From: Azadirachta indica
Taxonomy: Eukaryota; Streptophyta; Magnoliopsida; Sapindales; Meliaceae
DNA: 64,000 bases
NCBI GenBank assembly: GCA_022749755.1
Contig: CM040453.1
Location: 14,889,368 to 14,953,367, forward strand
Direction of reading: 5' to 3'
Part shown: one piece after another, positions 1 to 11,199 of the stretch
Layout of the letters: every line of letters begins with the position of its first letter
How positions within the stretch are numbered: the stretch's first letter is position 1
The notes under the pieces: model-generated
The model's database searches: none
What the model was told of the DNA's origin: nothing
Seen by the model: only the letters and a program-made list of their open reading frames with translations
Program-made: the position numbers and the translations under genes

Positions 1-198
1 GTTGATCAAAATGCTGATTTGGCGTGGCCTAATGTGATGGCTTCGTGGGATTCTAGGTGTAGCAACCAAGAAGGAGACAACAATCCACATAGCATGGACA
101 CTAGTAAAATACAACAATTGGGCTGTCCTCCTATCAAAACAATTCCTCAAATGTTTGATGACTGCATCAAGAGTTTCCAAGACAAAGGATTTCTATGA
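1..198 (+). CDS. 3' end of a reductase-like gene (SDR / cinnamoyl-CoA reductase-like), partial
   Basis: Frame 1 is open from the window edge to a TGA at 196-198. The last ~34 codons (from MDTSKIQQLG to IKSFQDKGFL) look like the C-terminal tail of plant extended short-chain dehydrogenases of the cinnamoyl-CoA reductase / dihydroflavonol reductase group, which end with a segment of the type 'SK..LGF...T...M..D.IKS..DKGFL' and reduce a carbonyl using NADPH in the cytosol. The catalytic core (Rossmann fold, YxxxK) lies outside the window, so the exact enzyme cannot be named. The first ~30 codons (with WPNVMASW) match nothing I recognise and may be partly intron. It points towards the germin-like cluster but belongs to a different family. 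Confidence 0.55.
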   Translation, partial: VDQNADLAWPNVMASWDSRCSNQEGDNNPHSMDTSKIQQLGCPPIKTIPQMFDDCIKSFQDKGFL

Positions 199-687
199 AG
201 TCTACAATTCTTATGATGAAATTCGTCACCTTAATTTCTAACAAATATTGATGGGGAAGCAATAATGTAACTTCGTTTGTTTGAAAGAGATTATTCTATG
301 AATTTAATTCTTAGGCTCGACTTCAAGTATTATTCTTAAAATTTTTATTTTATATTATAAGTATTGTTACGTTCGAATATCTATATCTATTTTGGATGGA
401 TTGAATTGAAATTCTAACCTTGTTTAATTTTAGGTTAAGTTGGGTTAAATTTCTTCAACCTTATAGTTCAACGCAAATCTAAACCCAAATCGTAAAAATA
501 TATAGACTGAAAAAATTATCAGTTTTTGTTTGTTGATATCTCTAAATATTTTATTTGTTGGTTAAACACTTGAAATTTGAAAATTAAAAGATTAAACGTG
601 AAATTTCAAATTTTATTTTTAAATGGGACGAGATACATTGAGATTTCAAATCAAACTATTGCTCAACCCTCAAGTTATAGATTTTAT
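199..687. other. AT-rich spacer, no gene seen
   Basis: Presumed 3' UTR and downstream region of the reductase-like gene. A short open frame at 577-864 runs into the Mutator-like element and has no family resemblance. I see nothing functional here. Confidence 0.6.
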
Positions 688-699
688 AATTTTTATTGG

Positions 700-1829
700 G
701 GTAATTTTATTTTATGTTTTAATATTTTAAGAAATATCATTTTAGTTAGCCTGTTTAATATGTTAGATAAAAATATTTCTAATATTATTGACAATTATTA
801 TTTAAATCTAAATTATTTCAATCAATGTTATAAAGGTCTTTCGCCGAACATCCCTAAATTTTGAGCTGTTAGTGAGATGAGATAATTTTAATTTACTTCA
901 ACTAATATTAATAATCTTTAATCCAACACTAAAATTTATGAAAGTTATCATTCTTTAATAATTAAAAAGGTAAAATTTTAATTTTATAAATTTAAATTAA
1001 TAAAAGAAAATTTTTTTCTTCCTTATTTTTGTTCTTTGTTTCCTTTTTTTCTTCTTCTTTTTCTCTCACCACTTTCTCTTCTCTTTTTTTCTTTTGATGT
1101 AGCAGAGATTGAAATTGCTATGGCAAGATAAAATACCCCTTGGGAAGGTTTTTGTTTTGGAGTTTTTCTAGAGAGAAGATTTTTGTGTTTTGGGATTTTT
1201 TTCTTTTCTTTTTGTTTATAATAAGTTTAATTAATTTATTCCATTGCTAAGATTATAAAATTGATTTTACTTTATAAGATTATAAAATTGGTTTGATTTG
1301 AATAAATTAATTTCATTGTGTATTAGAGTTTTCAATGTCTGAATTAGGAGCATCAAATGACTAATTTCAATTTTTTCAATCTCATTGAAATCTCTTCTTG
1401 ATCCAAAAAGAAAAAATATGGAGAGAATGAGATGGGGAAGAAGAAGAAGAAGAAGATCCAAGAAAGAAAAAAATAGAGAAAGATGACGAAGAAGAAAAAA
1501 TAAAGAATTATTTTTTTATTAATTAAATTTATAAAATTATAATTTTACTCTTTTAGTTGTTAAAAATAAGAATGAAAGTTAATGTATGGCTGATATGATA
1601 ATTTTCACGTATTATGAGATTGAAATAAAGATTGTTAATATTAAGTGAAGTAAATAAAAAGTGACTCCATCTCACTAATAGTTAAAGGATATTAATAATG
1701 TTAACTGAAACAATTTAGACTTACGTGATTATTTTTAATAATATTAAAGACATTTTTATCTAATATATAAAATATGCTAAGCAAAATAATATTTTTTTAA
1801 AACATTAAGGACCAAAATAAAATTATCTC
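700..1829. mobile_element. Non-autonomous Mutator-like element, copy 1 (long terminal inverted repeats)
   Basis: The two ends are long imperfect inverted repeats. The left end starts GGTAATTTTATTTTATG and the reverse complement of the right end reads GAGATAATTTTATTTTGGTC; similarity continues for well over 100 bp. It is flanked by a direct repeat (aatttttattgg at 688-699 and 1830-1841), of which 9 bp is the usual Mutator target duplication. The interior holds GAAGAAGAAG / TTCTTCTT tracts and no transposase, so it would depend on an enzyme from elsewhere. A second copy of similar length lies in opposite orientation at 52458-53592. Confidence 0.8.
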
Positions 1830-2219
1830 AATTTTTATTGGTGGCTATTCTTCAAATTGGAATTTTTGTGCTTCGATATTAACATAACCTTAATACGATC
1901 GACTGCTCCTATATGATACGTGATTCATTGAATATTAATGTTCATGTGCGTAAGATATTGAAATTTATAACCTTCGATTTTTCGAGCCAAAAGGAAATGG
2001 TATCTGCGATAGAAGAACGTATGCTTCCAGGAGACAACGAACTTCTATTCATATTCCATTAATTAAGAAGCAAACATAGATTCCTCGAGGTAGGTATGCA
2101 ATCTCTTTATTACATCAAATAAAAGCTGAATGGGTTATTATGACAACAACGAGAAGCAGCAGCAGCATATATTGAAGACATTATATTATGTAAATGAGCT
2201 GCATTTGACGAGTTTTTCA

Positions 2220-3040
2220 CTAATTAGTCATCCGGAACTTTTTCTGAAGAGATTTCACCACATTTACGTCCAACTGGAAGGCCTTGTCAAGAAAATCAGG
2301 ATTGATTGGAGGATTAGCTCCAAAAACCGAGTTAGCTATGGTAATGACGCCAGGGTTCTGGCTGCTTAGACCTGCCAAGGCAACTGCATCTGTTTTTCCA
2401 ATGTTGAACTGGAAGTGAATCATACCAATCGGGAAAACAAATACATCTCCCTTGTTCAGAACATTAGCGATTTGTGTATTATTTAGTTGGTTTGATGTCA
2501 CAAAACCGACGTATAAACTTCCTTCCAGGACTACCAGGATTTCAGTGGCACGGGGGTGAGTGTGAGGCGAGTTTTGGCCATATGGTGCATAGTCAATACG
2601 CACGCAGATATACCAAAGGTGTTATGTTCTGGAATTTGATCAGCATTAACAGTAGTGACATTAACATCAAGTCGATTTTCTGTGTCTCCAGGATTGTCAA
2701 GCCCTGAAAAGTAGAAATCTTCTGGCTTGGCAAGCATTGGGTCCTTGCAGAACTTCGCGTTGATAAAAACTGCACAAAAGAATTAAGAAATACATAGATT
2801 TAATATATGGTTATATTTTTATAACTCATAACATATATTCCTGTCTTGCAGAAATAAGAATGTCTACATTATAGATACTGGATACAGCTTGTAAATTAAC
2901 TGTGTACAGGAATTGAAAGACATACCTCCGTTCTTAAGGTCGTCACAGATGTCCTGAAGAGGACTAAGGTTAGAAGCAGAGACAAATGAGGAAGCCAAAG
3001 TCAGGAGGGCAGAAGCCAAAAGGAACTGAACACCTTTTGT
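2220..3040 (-). pseudogene. Broken germin-like protein gene (minus-strand copy 1)
   Basis: Exon 1 is 3040-2926 and exon 2 is 2769-2220, with the family's usual GT-AG intron. Three independent lesions are visible. The codon at the start position (3040-3038) is ACA instead of ATG. Exon 1 lacks 9 bp, so the residues V-A-I after the first cysteine are missing (DICDDLKNG). Exon 2 has a 1-bp deletion near 2600-2604 in GISAVRID, shifting frame just before the metal site. Beyond the shift the frame stays open with HTHPRATE and a normal C-terminus (stop TAG 2220-2222), so decay is recent or slow. The TATA box (3121-3128), promoter palindrome (3183-3201) and poly(A) signal (2106-2111, minus sense) are still present, so it may be transcribed. 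It was a cell-wall cupin. Confidence 0.9.
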
Positions 3041-3120
3041 TGTATTTTAGCTATACGCTCCTCAGTCCTCACTGTTATTGCTTTGGTGTGGGATGAGAAA
3101 TGTTACAAGTCAAGCTAGTC

Positions 3121-3201
3121 AATTTATAGTGGGGATTTATTGAACCAGTCTTTGTTTGTTTCCCTTACTCGAAGCAGATCACGAAGACTTGCCAAGTCTT
3201 C
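3121..3201 (-). promoter_or_regulatory. Promoter of minus copy 1: palindrome plus TATA
   Basis: A perfect inverted repeat, two 9-bp arms around one base (GAAGACTTGGCAAGTCTTC in gene sense), lies at 3183-3201. TATAAATT lies at 3128-3121. The spacing of about 55 bp is that of the other copies, although the gene downstream is broken. Confidence 0.7.
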
Positions 3202-4405
3202 AATTGTTTATACGTGCTTTAGTTTCAACCATGTGTCATCTGTAACAACTACAAACAGTTTTCAATTTCTAAATACGTTTTTCTTATGCTTACATCAACA
3301 TATTAGTTTCTCGGACAATGTTATCTAGAAATCTCACTTGACCGAAACACCAATATATCATATATACCCTTTATCCTTAAGGCCTCCGTTTTCCCTCACT
3401 AATTTTTGTTGATGAATTAATAACTAGCAGATTTATTGTTACACACTTTTCAAGTTCTACTACTAATAAACTATCATTATTATTTTTTCGAAGCAGGTGA
3501 TGAATCACTATGAATTATTAGGAATAGAATATGGCGGCGATTAATTTATAAAACCATTTTTTTTCTACCGCCACGAATTATGTCTCCATTTTGTCCATAT
3601 CCTTCGAGCAGGAATCTGAAAAATGGTCCAAAATGAAGAGAGAGTTGCTAAAGATTGGTAGAACTGTGGAAGCATGAAAATAACATCAAATCTAGTTAAT
3701 CGTAAGCAGTTGATCCGTTCGAAGTTTTTAATAATATTTATCCGATGAATCTTGGAAAAGAATGATTCTTTCATTCGCTTTTCCTCTTCATAATTTACAT
3801 AATAAATAATAACAATATTAATAAAATAATTTATTGATAGGTAATTATATTATTTACTTTTATTAATTATAAATATTGGTTCTCTGCTCTCATCAATTAA
3901 TATTATCACGATATATCGACTTGTATAACGTAATTTTTATAGAGAATTTGTATACGAAATTGATTGATATTGTAACATATTATCAATATTTGTCCAATTG
4001 AACAACAGACCACAACTGCTCCAGTGTCTAATTGGACAAGAGAAAAAGTAGGACAGAATCGCAAAAGACAATGGGCTCCTTGGACTTTGGCTCAGTTGGA
4101 TATATTTTCAATAATTTGAAGATTTCAAAGATTAAAAACGTGGAATTTGCTAGTAATTTTACCAGTTAAAAATACTTTGACCCGGGAGTTGAACAGTTGA
4201 CTTATTTTTGATATTGCTTAGTAAAACGATAAACATTAAATATAAATCAATAATTAGGTGTTAAAAGGGAGACATAGTGATTACTCCGTATACTATAACA
4301 TACACTAATATAGGTTTCATTAATACTAACGAGTAAATATTATCTTATTTATGTATATTTTTTAAAAATATTTATTGTTTATTTGACATTTGAAACTAAA
4401 TAGGG
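3202..4405. other. Spacer, no gene seen
   Basis: AT-rich DNA with short chance open frames only (3140-3328 plus, 3565-3774 minus). No recognisable domain, RNA gene or element ends. Confidence 0.6.
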
Positions 4406-4411
4406 GTATAC

Positions 4412-4968
4412 ATCTTTTTTTTTTTTTTTGAATTAAACCTCTAAGAACCAAGTCTTAGAGATAAATTTTATTAAAACAAAAGGAAGATGCAATATAATTG
4501 AAAATAGAGAACGGAGAAAAAAAGAGAAGAGAACAAAACATTGTGCTAAAAGCTAAGAAAAAAGGACTAAGACCAAAGGCCTTCCACCAAGAACAGCAAA
4601 CTGCAGCTAAGATCACATCCAGCCCCATCAAAGGAAAAAAAAGCAAGCTAGCAGAAACATATAAAATGGACTAAGACCAAAGGCCATCCACCTAGTACAG
4701 CAAAGTGTAACTGACAGCTTATGAAGCAGCAACTCGATTCTCTCTACTGCAAATACAAAAGCAGCAGAAACAAAAGGATGTAGAGTAGCATGAAAAATGT
4801 CTAGCTCTAGCGGCATCTCTAACAACGGAAACCCAGCAGACGCCGGAGCAAACCAGTCTGCAAAATCTGCAACCAGTAGACCAAGGAAGAGAGAGCTTCT
4901 GATGCTGAAAAGAGTCACGAGAAAGCCACCAGGAGCAGCTGACAATTTGTATATTTTAACGAGGGCAC
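4412..4968 (-). mobile_element. Probable 5' truncated LINE tail (minus strand)
   Basis: It begins with a run of T at about 4412-4429, which would be the poly(A) tail of a minus-strand non-LTR element. In element sense this is preceded by AATAAAATTTATCTCTAAGA and a 'cttggttcttagagg' tract of the kind found at plant LINE 3' ends. An internal near-repeat about 105 bp apart (ggactaagaccaaaggcc at ~4565 and ~4669) lies in the body. The flanks ggggtatacatc and gagggcacacatc may be a decayed target duplication. No reverse transcriptase survives; small open frames at 4628-4975 (minus) and 4797-4997 (plus) match nothing I know. Confidence 0.45.
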
Positions 4969-4969
4969 A

Positions 4970-5620
4970 CATCAAATATAAAAATATTGGTTATTAGATT
5001 TTTTAAAAATTTTTTAAGCAAATGAAAAATAAACATGTATATTCAAATTTTAAATTTATTTAAATTTCAATGTAAAAACAATTTGTAAATGATAGTGTAA
5101 TTAAATTAGTGAAATAAAAAAATTGTTATATCTCTTATACTTCTTTCAAAAAAGTGTGTTGATTTTTTTCTTCTTGCCCGTTTAATTTTCTATTGTCTAA
5201 GTATTGGTTGAAGAAAATCATTTTCGGAAAATAATGTATTGTTACTATAATTTTCAGATTTTACCGTAGCACTATTTCTAGTGAAAATGAAAGATAAAAA
5301 GTAATTATTAATCATGCGGTCGTTATTTTAAAAATACATTTCCATATAAAATTTTGTTAATTATGATACAACATGATAAATTTGATAGTGATTTTATGAT
5401 ATCGTTATCCAATAATTAGTCAATACATCTTAACAATATCTTCATTTAGATTCTTGCTGTCTTTAAAAGATCATGGTCTAGTTCTTATATCATCAATCCA
5501 CACTTCTTCTAGAAGGGTTTTGGAGCTCGACAGGCCAAAGAAAGTTTTGTAAACGTTTATTCCATTATCTAATAGAAAAGAGTACAGATATTGAAGACCC
5601 ACGTTACATGTGTGTGCAAC
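4970..5620. other. Spacer, no gene seen
   Basis: AT-rich; contains the region downstream of the intact minus-strand germin-like gene. No gene or element boundary recognised. Confidence 0.55.
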
Positions 5621-5697
5621 GTCTTTATTGCATTAATTGAAGAAAAAGAAATGGAAACATTATTCAAATAAGAAACATATATATGATTACGTTTTCT

Positions 5698-6614
5698 CTA
5701 ATTGCCATTCATCCAGAACTTTTTCTGAAGAGATTTCACCACTTTTACGTCCAACTGGAAGGCCCTGGCGAGGAAATCAGGATTGATTGCAGGATCCGCT
5801 CCAAAGACTGAGTTCGCAATAGTAATGACACCAGGGTTCTGGCTGCTTAGAGCGGAAATGGCAACAGCATTTGTTTTTCCAATGTTAAATTGGAAGTGAA
5901 TCAAACCAATTGGAAACACGAATACATCTCCCTTGTTCAGAACTTTGGCAAAGAGAGTATTGTTTAGCTGGTTTGAAGTAACAAAACCAACATAAAGAGT
6001 GCCTTCCAGGACAGTGAGGATTTCGGTGGCACGGGGGTGAGTGTGAGGTGGGTTTTGGCCGTATGGTGCAAAGTCAATACGAACTGCGGATATTCCAAGA
6101 GTGTTAAGTCCTGGAATCTGTTCAACATTTACCGTAGTGACATTAAAACCAAGCTGATTTTCTGTGTTTCCAGGCTTATCTAGCCCTGAAAATGAGAAAT
6201 CTTCAGGTTTGGCAAGCTTGGGGTCCTTGCAGAACTTCCCATTCACAAAAACTGCACAAAAGAATTAAGAATTATGGATAAGTCATGACATACGTGCATG
6301 CAAAATGCAAGTGTAAGAATGTCTAAGGAGATAGTTGCTTGTAAGCTTGAAATATAAATTGCACGAGTCTACTCTATCAATACAAGGAATGCTATCACGA
6401 GTTGAAAGGAAAACTAAATCCAGAAAGTTGAAAAACAATGGCAAGAGCAGAGGTATACTATGTTGAGTATAAAATAAGACGAGCATATACCTCCGTCCTT
6501 GAGGTTATTGGTGGCAACACAGATGTCCTGAAGAGGACTAGGGTCATAAGCAGACGCAAATGTGGAAGCGAATGCCAAAAGGGCAAGGGCCAAAAGGACT
6601 TGAACACACTTCAT
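5698..6614 (-). CDS. Germin-like protein (cupin), minus-strand copy 2, intact
   Basis: Join of exon 1 (6614-6491, 124 bp) and exon 2 (6251-5698, 554 bp); 225 residues. The ATG at 6614-6612 starts a signal peptide ([22 protein letters not shown]), so the mature protein begins [10 protein letters not shown] and is secreted to the apoplast. Seen in order: first Cys in DICVA, second Cys in KFCKDP (the conserved germin disulfide pair), an NVT glycosylation site, HTHPRATE with the two His and one Glu of the metal site, and the third His in GLIHFQFN. Germins form oligomers and bind Mn; activity in this family ranges from oxalate oxidase to superoxide dismutase or none known, and the sequence does not decide. 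[10 protein letters not shown] and YDPSP place it with the plus-strand type 1 genes. Introns and splice sites are canonical (donor GTATAT, acceptor TGCAG). Poly(A) signal in minus sense at 5629-5624. Confidence 0.93.
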
Positions 6615-6695
6615 TGTGTTTAATTAATTAGCTAGAGGCTCTCTCTATTCTTCACGTATTATTTGCTTTGGTGATGGGTGAAGAGGCAAGCTGGT

Positions 6696-6779
6696 CTATT
6701 TATAGATGGGATTTATTGAACGAGTCCTGATTGTTTTCCTTACTCGATCAAACAAGTTCACCAAGACTTGCCGAGTCTT
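6696..6779 (-). promoter_or_regulatory. Promoter of minus copy 2: palindrome plus TATA
   Basis: CTATAAATAG (gene sense) at 6705-6696 and the slightly degraded inverted repeat AAGACTCGGCAAGTCTTG at 6779-6762, about 57 bp upstream. This is the same layout as in the plus-strand genes. Confidence 0.7.
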
Positions 6780-9580
6780 ATCTCTCTTATTTAATTCCAA
6801 CCAGGATTCATTCTCTAACTACCACGGCTGTAAAAATTGTCAATTAAACAAAGTTTTTCTTCACATATGTGCTTACGTCATCGAATTCTAAGAACACCAA
6901 GTTATGTCTCATGTTCACCTTTCGTGTCTCAGTTTGGTAGGTAGCACCTGTTAGCGATAAATTTCATTGACCGAAGTATTAATCACATCTTTAAGTGTGA
7001 AATAATGTAACTATTTTTGGCCCAACAAACTAAATAAATTAATATATTTTCTTTTCCCTTTAATCTATAAAAGAAAATATTTGAGTCTTTACGATCATAT
7101 TAGGGAGGTGATTGTCTCCCCATATATCGAGTCACAAATCATCTTCTATAAAATATGTAATAGTTCGAGTACAACAATCAATTAGATCTTGTTAGCCCAA
7201 AATATGTATAAATTTAAATCCAACAATCAATTAGATATTATTTGTTTTGAGTTTTGTAACCCAAAGTTCGTATATTTTGTTATATACATTTTACAGGATT
7301 TTATGTTTACACTACTTATTATTGTACATAATCTTTTTTTTTATTTATAAAAAGTTAAAAAAAATGATTATTGCCATGTATGTATTTAATATTTTTTTCT
7401 AAAAAAAAATGTCTCTAGTAAACAATATTTTCTTTTAGATAAAAAGTAAATATTCCGTTGGTGGAATTAGAATCCTGGATAGAATATTTAGGATTTGTTG
7501 ATACTAATTAGATACAATGTTTGTAGCTTAATTTTTGTATTTGAAAGTGGGATTAGAGTTTAATTAGTGTGTTCGCACTGAATTATTTTCAATATCAGAT
7601 TGTAAATATTGCGTGGATCATCGATTTTAATTACAAGAACATTTGAAAGAGACCATCTTCTTCATTGGATAAATAAGAGAAGACTATGTCCACCTCCGGT
7701 AATCTTATCATAATCATTATTAATTTGTCGAAAAAAGATGGTTGCCTTGACTGGATTCAACTCTTAAAAAGTCATTAACATATTTTAATTAATATTAAAT
7801 TAAAGATTAATTAAAAAATGACAAATAAATTAGCACTATCTTGTAACAAATCTTACCCTCTCCTGTCTCCATCTAGACCACAGACAGTAAGAATCCAAAG
7901 ACTTCTAAGTCTTTCATTTTTTATGTTTTATGAATTTACTTACGTTTTGAAAAGGTAGATTTTCTTTTTTTTTTTTTAATGTTAGGGATTAAAAATATAT
8001 TTCTTTTATTATTTTTTTTGAAATGTTTTTTAATTTTTGGGATAATGTGTTTTACCCTTTCCCATCCTGACTTTTGGGAAAAGGAAAATACCCACCTGAG
8101 TTTTTGGCCAATCCTAAATACCCCATTCACTGTTAAAGAAATATCAAAATATCTCTTGAGAAATTATTCTACACATTATTTAGATTTAAATTGACTATTT
8201 TACCCTCAACTATTAAAAAACATATAAAATAATTCAATTATCCTTTCTTTTACTTGATAATAACTAGTAATTTTATTAAAATATTTAATTTCAATTTTGA
8301 TATAAACACCATTTTAAAATACAAATTTTCACTATAATTTATACACTATCCACGGATGAATTAATTAGTGCTCTTTTTCACATATATAATTTGCTTTAAC
8401 ATCTCATAATATAACTCAAAAGAATTTAATCCAAAAAAATTCTAAATTCTAGACATTTTCCGAATCATCCCAAGCATAACAATTAAATTTTTAATGGAAG
8501 TTATTACAGTAATACTCAGGATTAAAGACAATACTTATACACGACAAAGCACATAAGATCAAATAAAATTAAGAGTACATTGGGTAATATTTTAAAATGG
8601 TGTTTTTGAAAATAATAAAAATAATATTTTGAAAATGAAGTTATCAACAATAGAAAGTGCATTCGGTAGCGTTAGCTATAAGTAGTATTTTCAAAATAAC
8701 ATTTTCACAAACCCCCATCGGTTTATAAAAATAACAAGTACAGAGAAAATTTTTGAAAATTTACAAAAATCTCTCTTATTAGTTGCTATAGCATCTATGT
8801 CCAGTTTGATTGTTATATGCTCTTGCTGCTTCTCTAATATTCTCATAAAACCTCTTCTCCAGATGCGGCCTTGTGAATAATAGTAAAAATAATGATTATA
8901 ATTATTAATTTAGTTTTAAGCTCTTACATCTCTTATCACTGCCATAAAAGTGCAAATTAATTTTCTTAATTGTTCTTTTAGTTAATAGAGATTTTGAGAT
9001 GAATAATTTTATTCATGTCTTCACATTCTTACAATCTTTTTTTTTCTTCTTGAATTATATTCTGTAAGAAAGATTTGTGAGATAATAAAAGCCTGACACT
9101 ATCTTAAATATAACACATTTGCAACTTTTAAAATTATTTATTGAAGTACATTAAAAAGAAAAGTTTTAAGGGAATATTGTAGGAGGGGGAGTAGCACCAC
9201 TCCTTTTAAAATGATTCAAAGACATTTGTGCATGGAATCTCACGATAATTTGGGTATATGATAATCCTAAAATAAATAAACACTACAAATAAAGTATTCT
9301 TTATGTAAAAAATAAAAGACAACGCCAATGACAAATTCATAATACACCATTGTCCTATTTCCATGTCTATGAAAAATGAGTGCAAAATTTTGTCTAAAAT
9401 TAAAATAAATTATGATGTAAATCGTTACTGGGTACTGAGATAGATACATCACCTAATATGATATATGGAAATATTAGTTAATCTCCATTATTTTGTTAAA
9501 GAAACTTCTCTCATCAATTGCGTTAAGATCTAATGAAGAAAACATAGATGATTCGAGGTAATTTACGTATGCAACCTGTC
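6780..9580. other. Long spacer with a copy of a dispersed repeat
   Basis: No gene found over 2.8 kb. At about 8580-8650 a segment (ttttaaaatggtgtttttga, then an AT-rich body) resembles segments at ~22203, ~38748 and ~52113 in the type 1 to type 2 spacers, so it is a repeat family. Poly-T tracts occur near 7330 and 7964. Small open frames (7936-8194) are low-complexity. Confidence 0.5.
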
Positions 9581-9696
9581 TCTTTATTATATCAAAGCTA
9601 TTAGGACATTGACAACAAAGAGATTAAAAAGGATCATAAGTGGGGACCATTATTGCACAAGCTCCTAATTGCTACATAGCTCTTGATAACGTTACT

Positions 9697-11107
9697 CTAA
9701 CAACTCGCAAGCTGGAAAGCCTTGGCAAGAAAATCAGGATTAATGGGCGGTTTGGCTCCGACGATCGAGTTTGCGATTGTAACGACACCAGGGTTCTGGC
9801 TGATTAGACCCGCAATAGCAACTGCATGTGCTTTTCCAATGTCGAATTGGAAGTGAATGAGACCAATTGGAAACACAAACACATTTCCCTTGTTCAACAC
9901 TTTGGAAAACAGGGTATTGTTTAGCTGGTTTGATGTCACAAACCAACGTAGAGAGTTCCTTCCAAGACAACTAGGATTTCAGTGGCACGTGGGTGAGTGT
10001 GGGGTGGGTTTTGGCCGTATGGTGCATAGCCTATACAGACTGCAGATATTCCAACAGTGTTAAGTCCTGGAATTTGTTCAACATTCACTGTTGTGACATT
10101 AAAACCAAGTCGATTTCGTGTATCTCTAGGCTTGTCAAGCCCGCAAAAGAAAAAATCTTTTGGCTTGGCACGTTTTGTTGGGTTGGGCTTCACTCCTATT
10201 TAGAAAAGACCCAATTTTGAAGCCCACATAATTAAAGGGATTTTAGGTTTGTTTTGTGGCTGTATGAGGTGTGTATATGAGAAGGGTAGTGTAAGCCGTA
10301 AGACAGAAAGACAACACTTTTCTAGAAAATTTGAATCCTGCGCAGTTTTCATCAAGTTAACAATCAAATGGCGATTTGAACTCCGTTTTAGCTCAAATTT
10401 TACGTGGAGATTCTACACACACAGTTATTGATTCTAGACTCTCTAACATATCCAAAATTTACGTTTACAGTAGTTCAAAATTTTTTTATAGTCTTATTTT
10501 GCCTCTTTCACTTTAGTGTTCATCTATTGGTGTATTTGGTGAGGTTTTTCTTTGACTCTCACTTTATGATTGAATTCTTATTTGTTTCTAAGATTGTAAT
10601 CATGTAAGAAGATTCTAGTACTTCTTAGTTGATGATAGTGAAAATTTTCAGCCGTGATTTTTTACTCTCAGTTACATTGTAGGAGAGGTTTTTTCACGTA
10701 AATTTGGTGTCTTTTGTGTTTTAACTTGATTATTTTCACTGTTTTTATTGTTTTGATTTACTTGATTACTTTATCTTGGTTCAAGTAAGTGGGAAGAATT
10801 AAATTTGTACTAATTTCTCTTATTTCTTCCTAATACGTTTTGGGTCCTTGCAAAATTTTCTATTAACAAAAACTGCACCAAATTAACAATCATATTTTTG
10901 GTTATATACATGATATAGTAAGAATAAAAGCTGTATAAATAGAAGCTTAGTTAATACAATTAATACAGAAAAAGAATATATACCGCCGTCCTTGATGTCC
11001 TTGATGGCAACACCGATGTCCTGAAGAGGGCTAGGGTCATAAGCAGAGGCAAATAAAAAAACTAAAGCAGAGAGGGAAGAAGCCAAAAAGAAATTAACAC
11101 TTTTCAT
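9697..11107 (-). pseudogene. Broken germin-like protein gene (minus-strand copy 3) with LTR insertion
   Basis: Exon 1 (11107-10984, start ATG) encodes a full-length signal peptide and YDPSPLQDI, but the first conserved cysteine is replaced by Gly (DIGVA). Exon 2 starts at 10872 and is interrupted after ~30 bp by a 665-bp insertion (LTR plus duplicated target) between the KFC/KDP and AKPKDFFF coding parts. Further on, a run of four T is reduced to three near 9941, shifting frame in YVGFVTS. The end is also changed: after AFQL the frame meets TAG at 9699-9697, so the last ~19 residues are lost. The metal site HTHPRATE and GLIHFQFD is still readable in two frames. Poly(A) signal in minus sense at 9588-9583. 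The TATA region (11199-11186) is degenerate and I see no palindrome, so expression is unlikely. Confidence 0.9.
10176..10835. mobile_element. Probable solo LTR (copia-like) inserted in a germin-like exon
   Basis: About 660 bp starting TGTTGGGTTGGGC and ending TAATA, inserted in exon 2 of the broken gene. The exon sequence acgttttg occurs on both sides (10170-10177 and 10835-10842), so a target duplication of 5 bp (CGTTT) or slightly more is present. It has no coding sequence. A tract in it (tttcacgtaaatttggtgt) resembles part of the copia LTR at 25284, which supports a solo LTR left by LTR-LTR recombination. The end TA instead of CA is atypical. Confidence 0.65.
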
Positions 11108-11199
11108 TGTGCTTAATTAGACTTTTTTTTTTTGTTCGTATTATTGCTTTGTCGGGAGTGAGGAATGCTGCAAAGGCAAGCTAGTCTATTTACATATAG

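Noticed and set aside
577..864. 95-codon open frame near the left edge
   Set aside because: It crosses the end of a Mutator-like element, is AT-rich and has no recognisable domain.
4797..4997. Ser/Arg-rich 66-codon frame (MSSSSGISNNG...)
   Set aside because: It lies in what seems to be a minus-strand LINE tail; no homology recognised and no promoter or poly(A) context.
7936..8194. Overlapping plus and minus frames near a poly-T tract
   Set aside because: Lys/Phe-rich low-complexity translations; no support on either strand.
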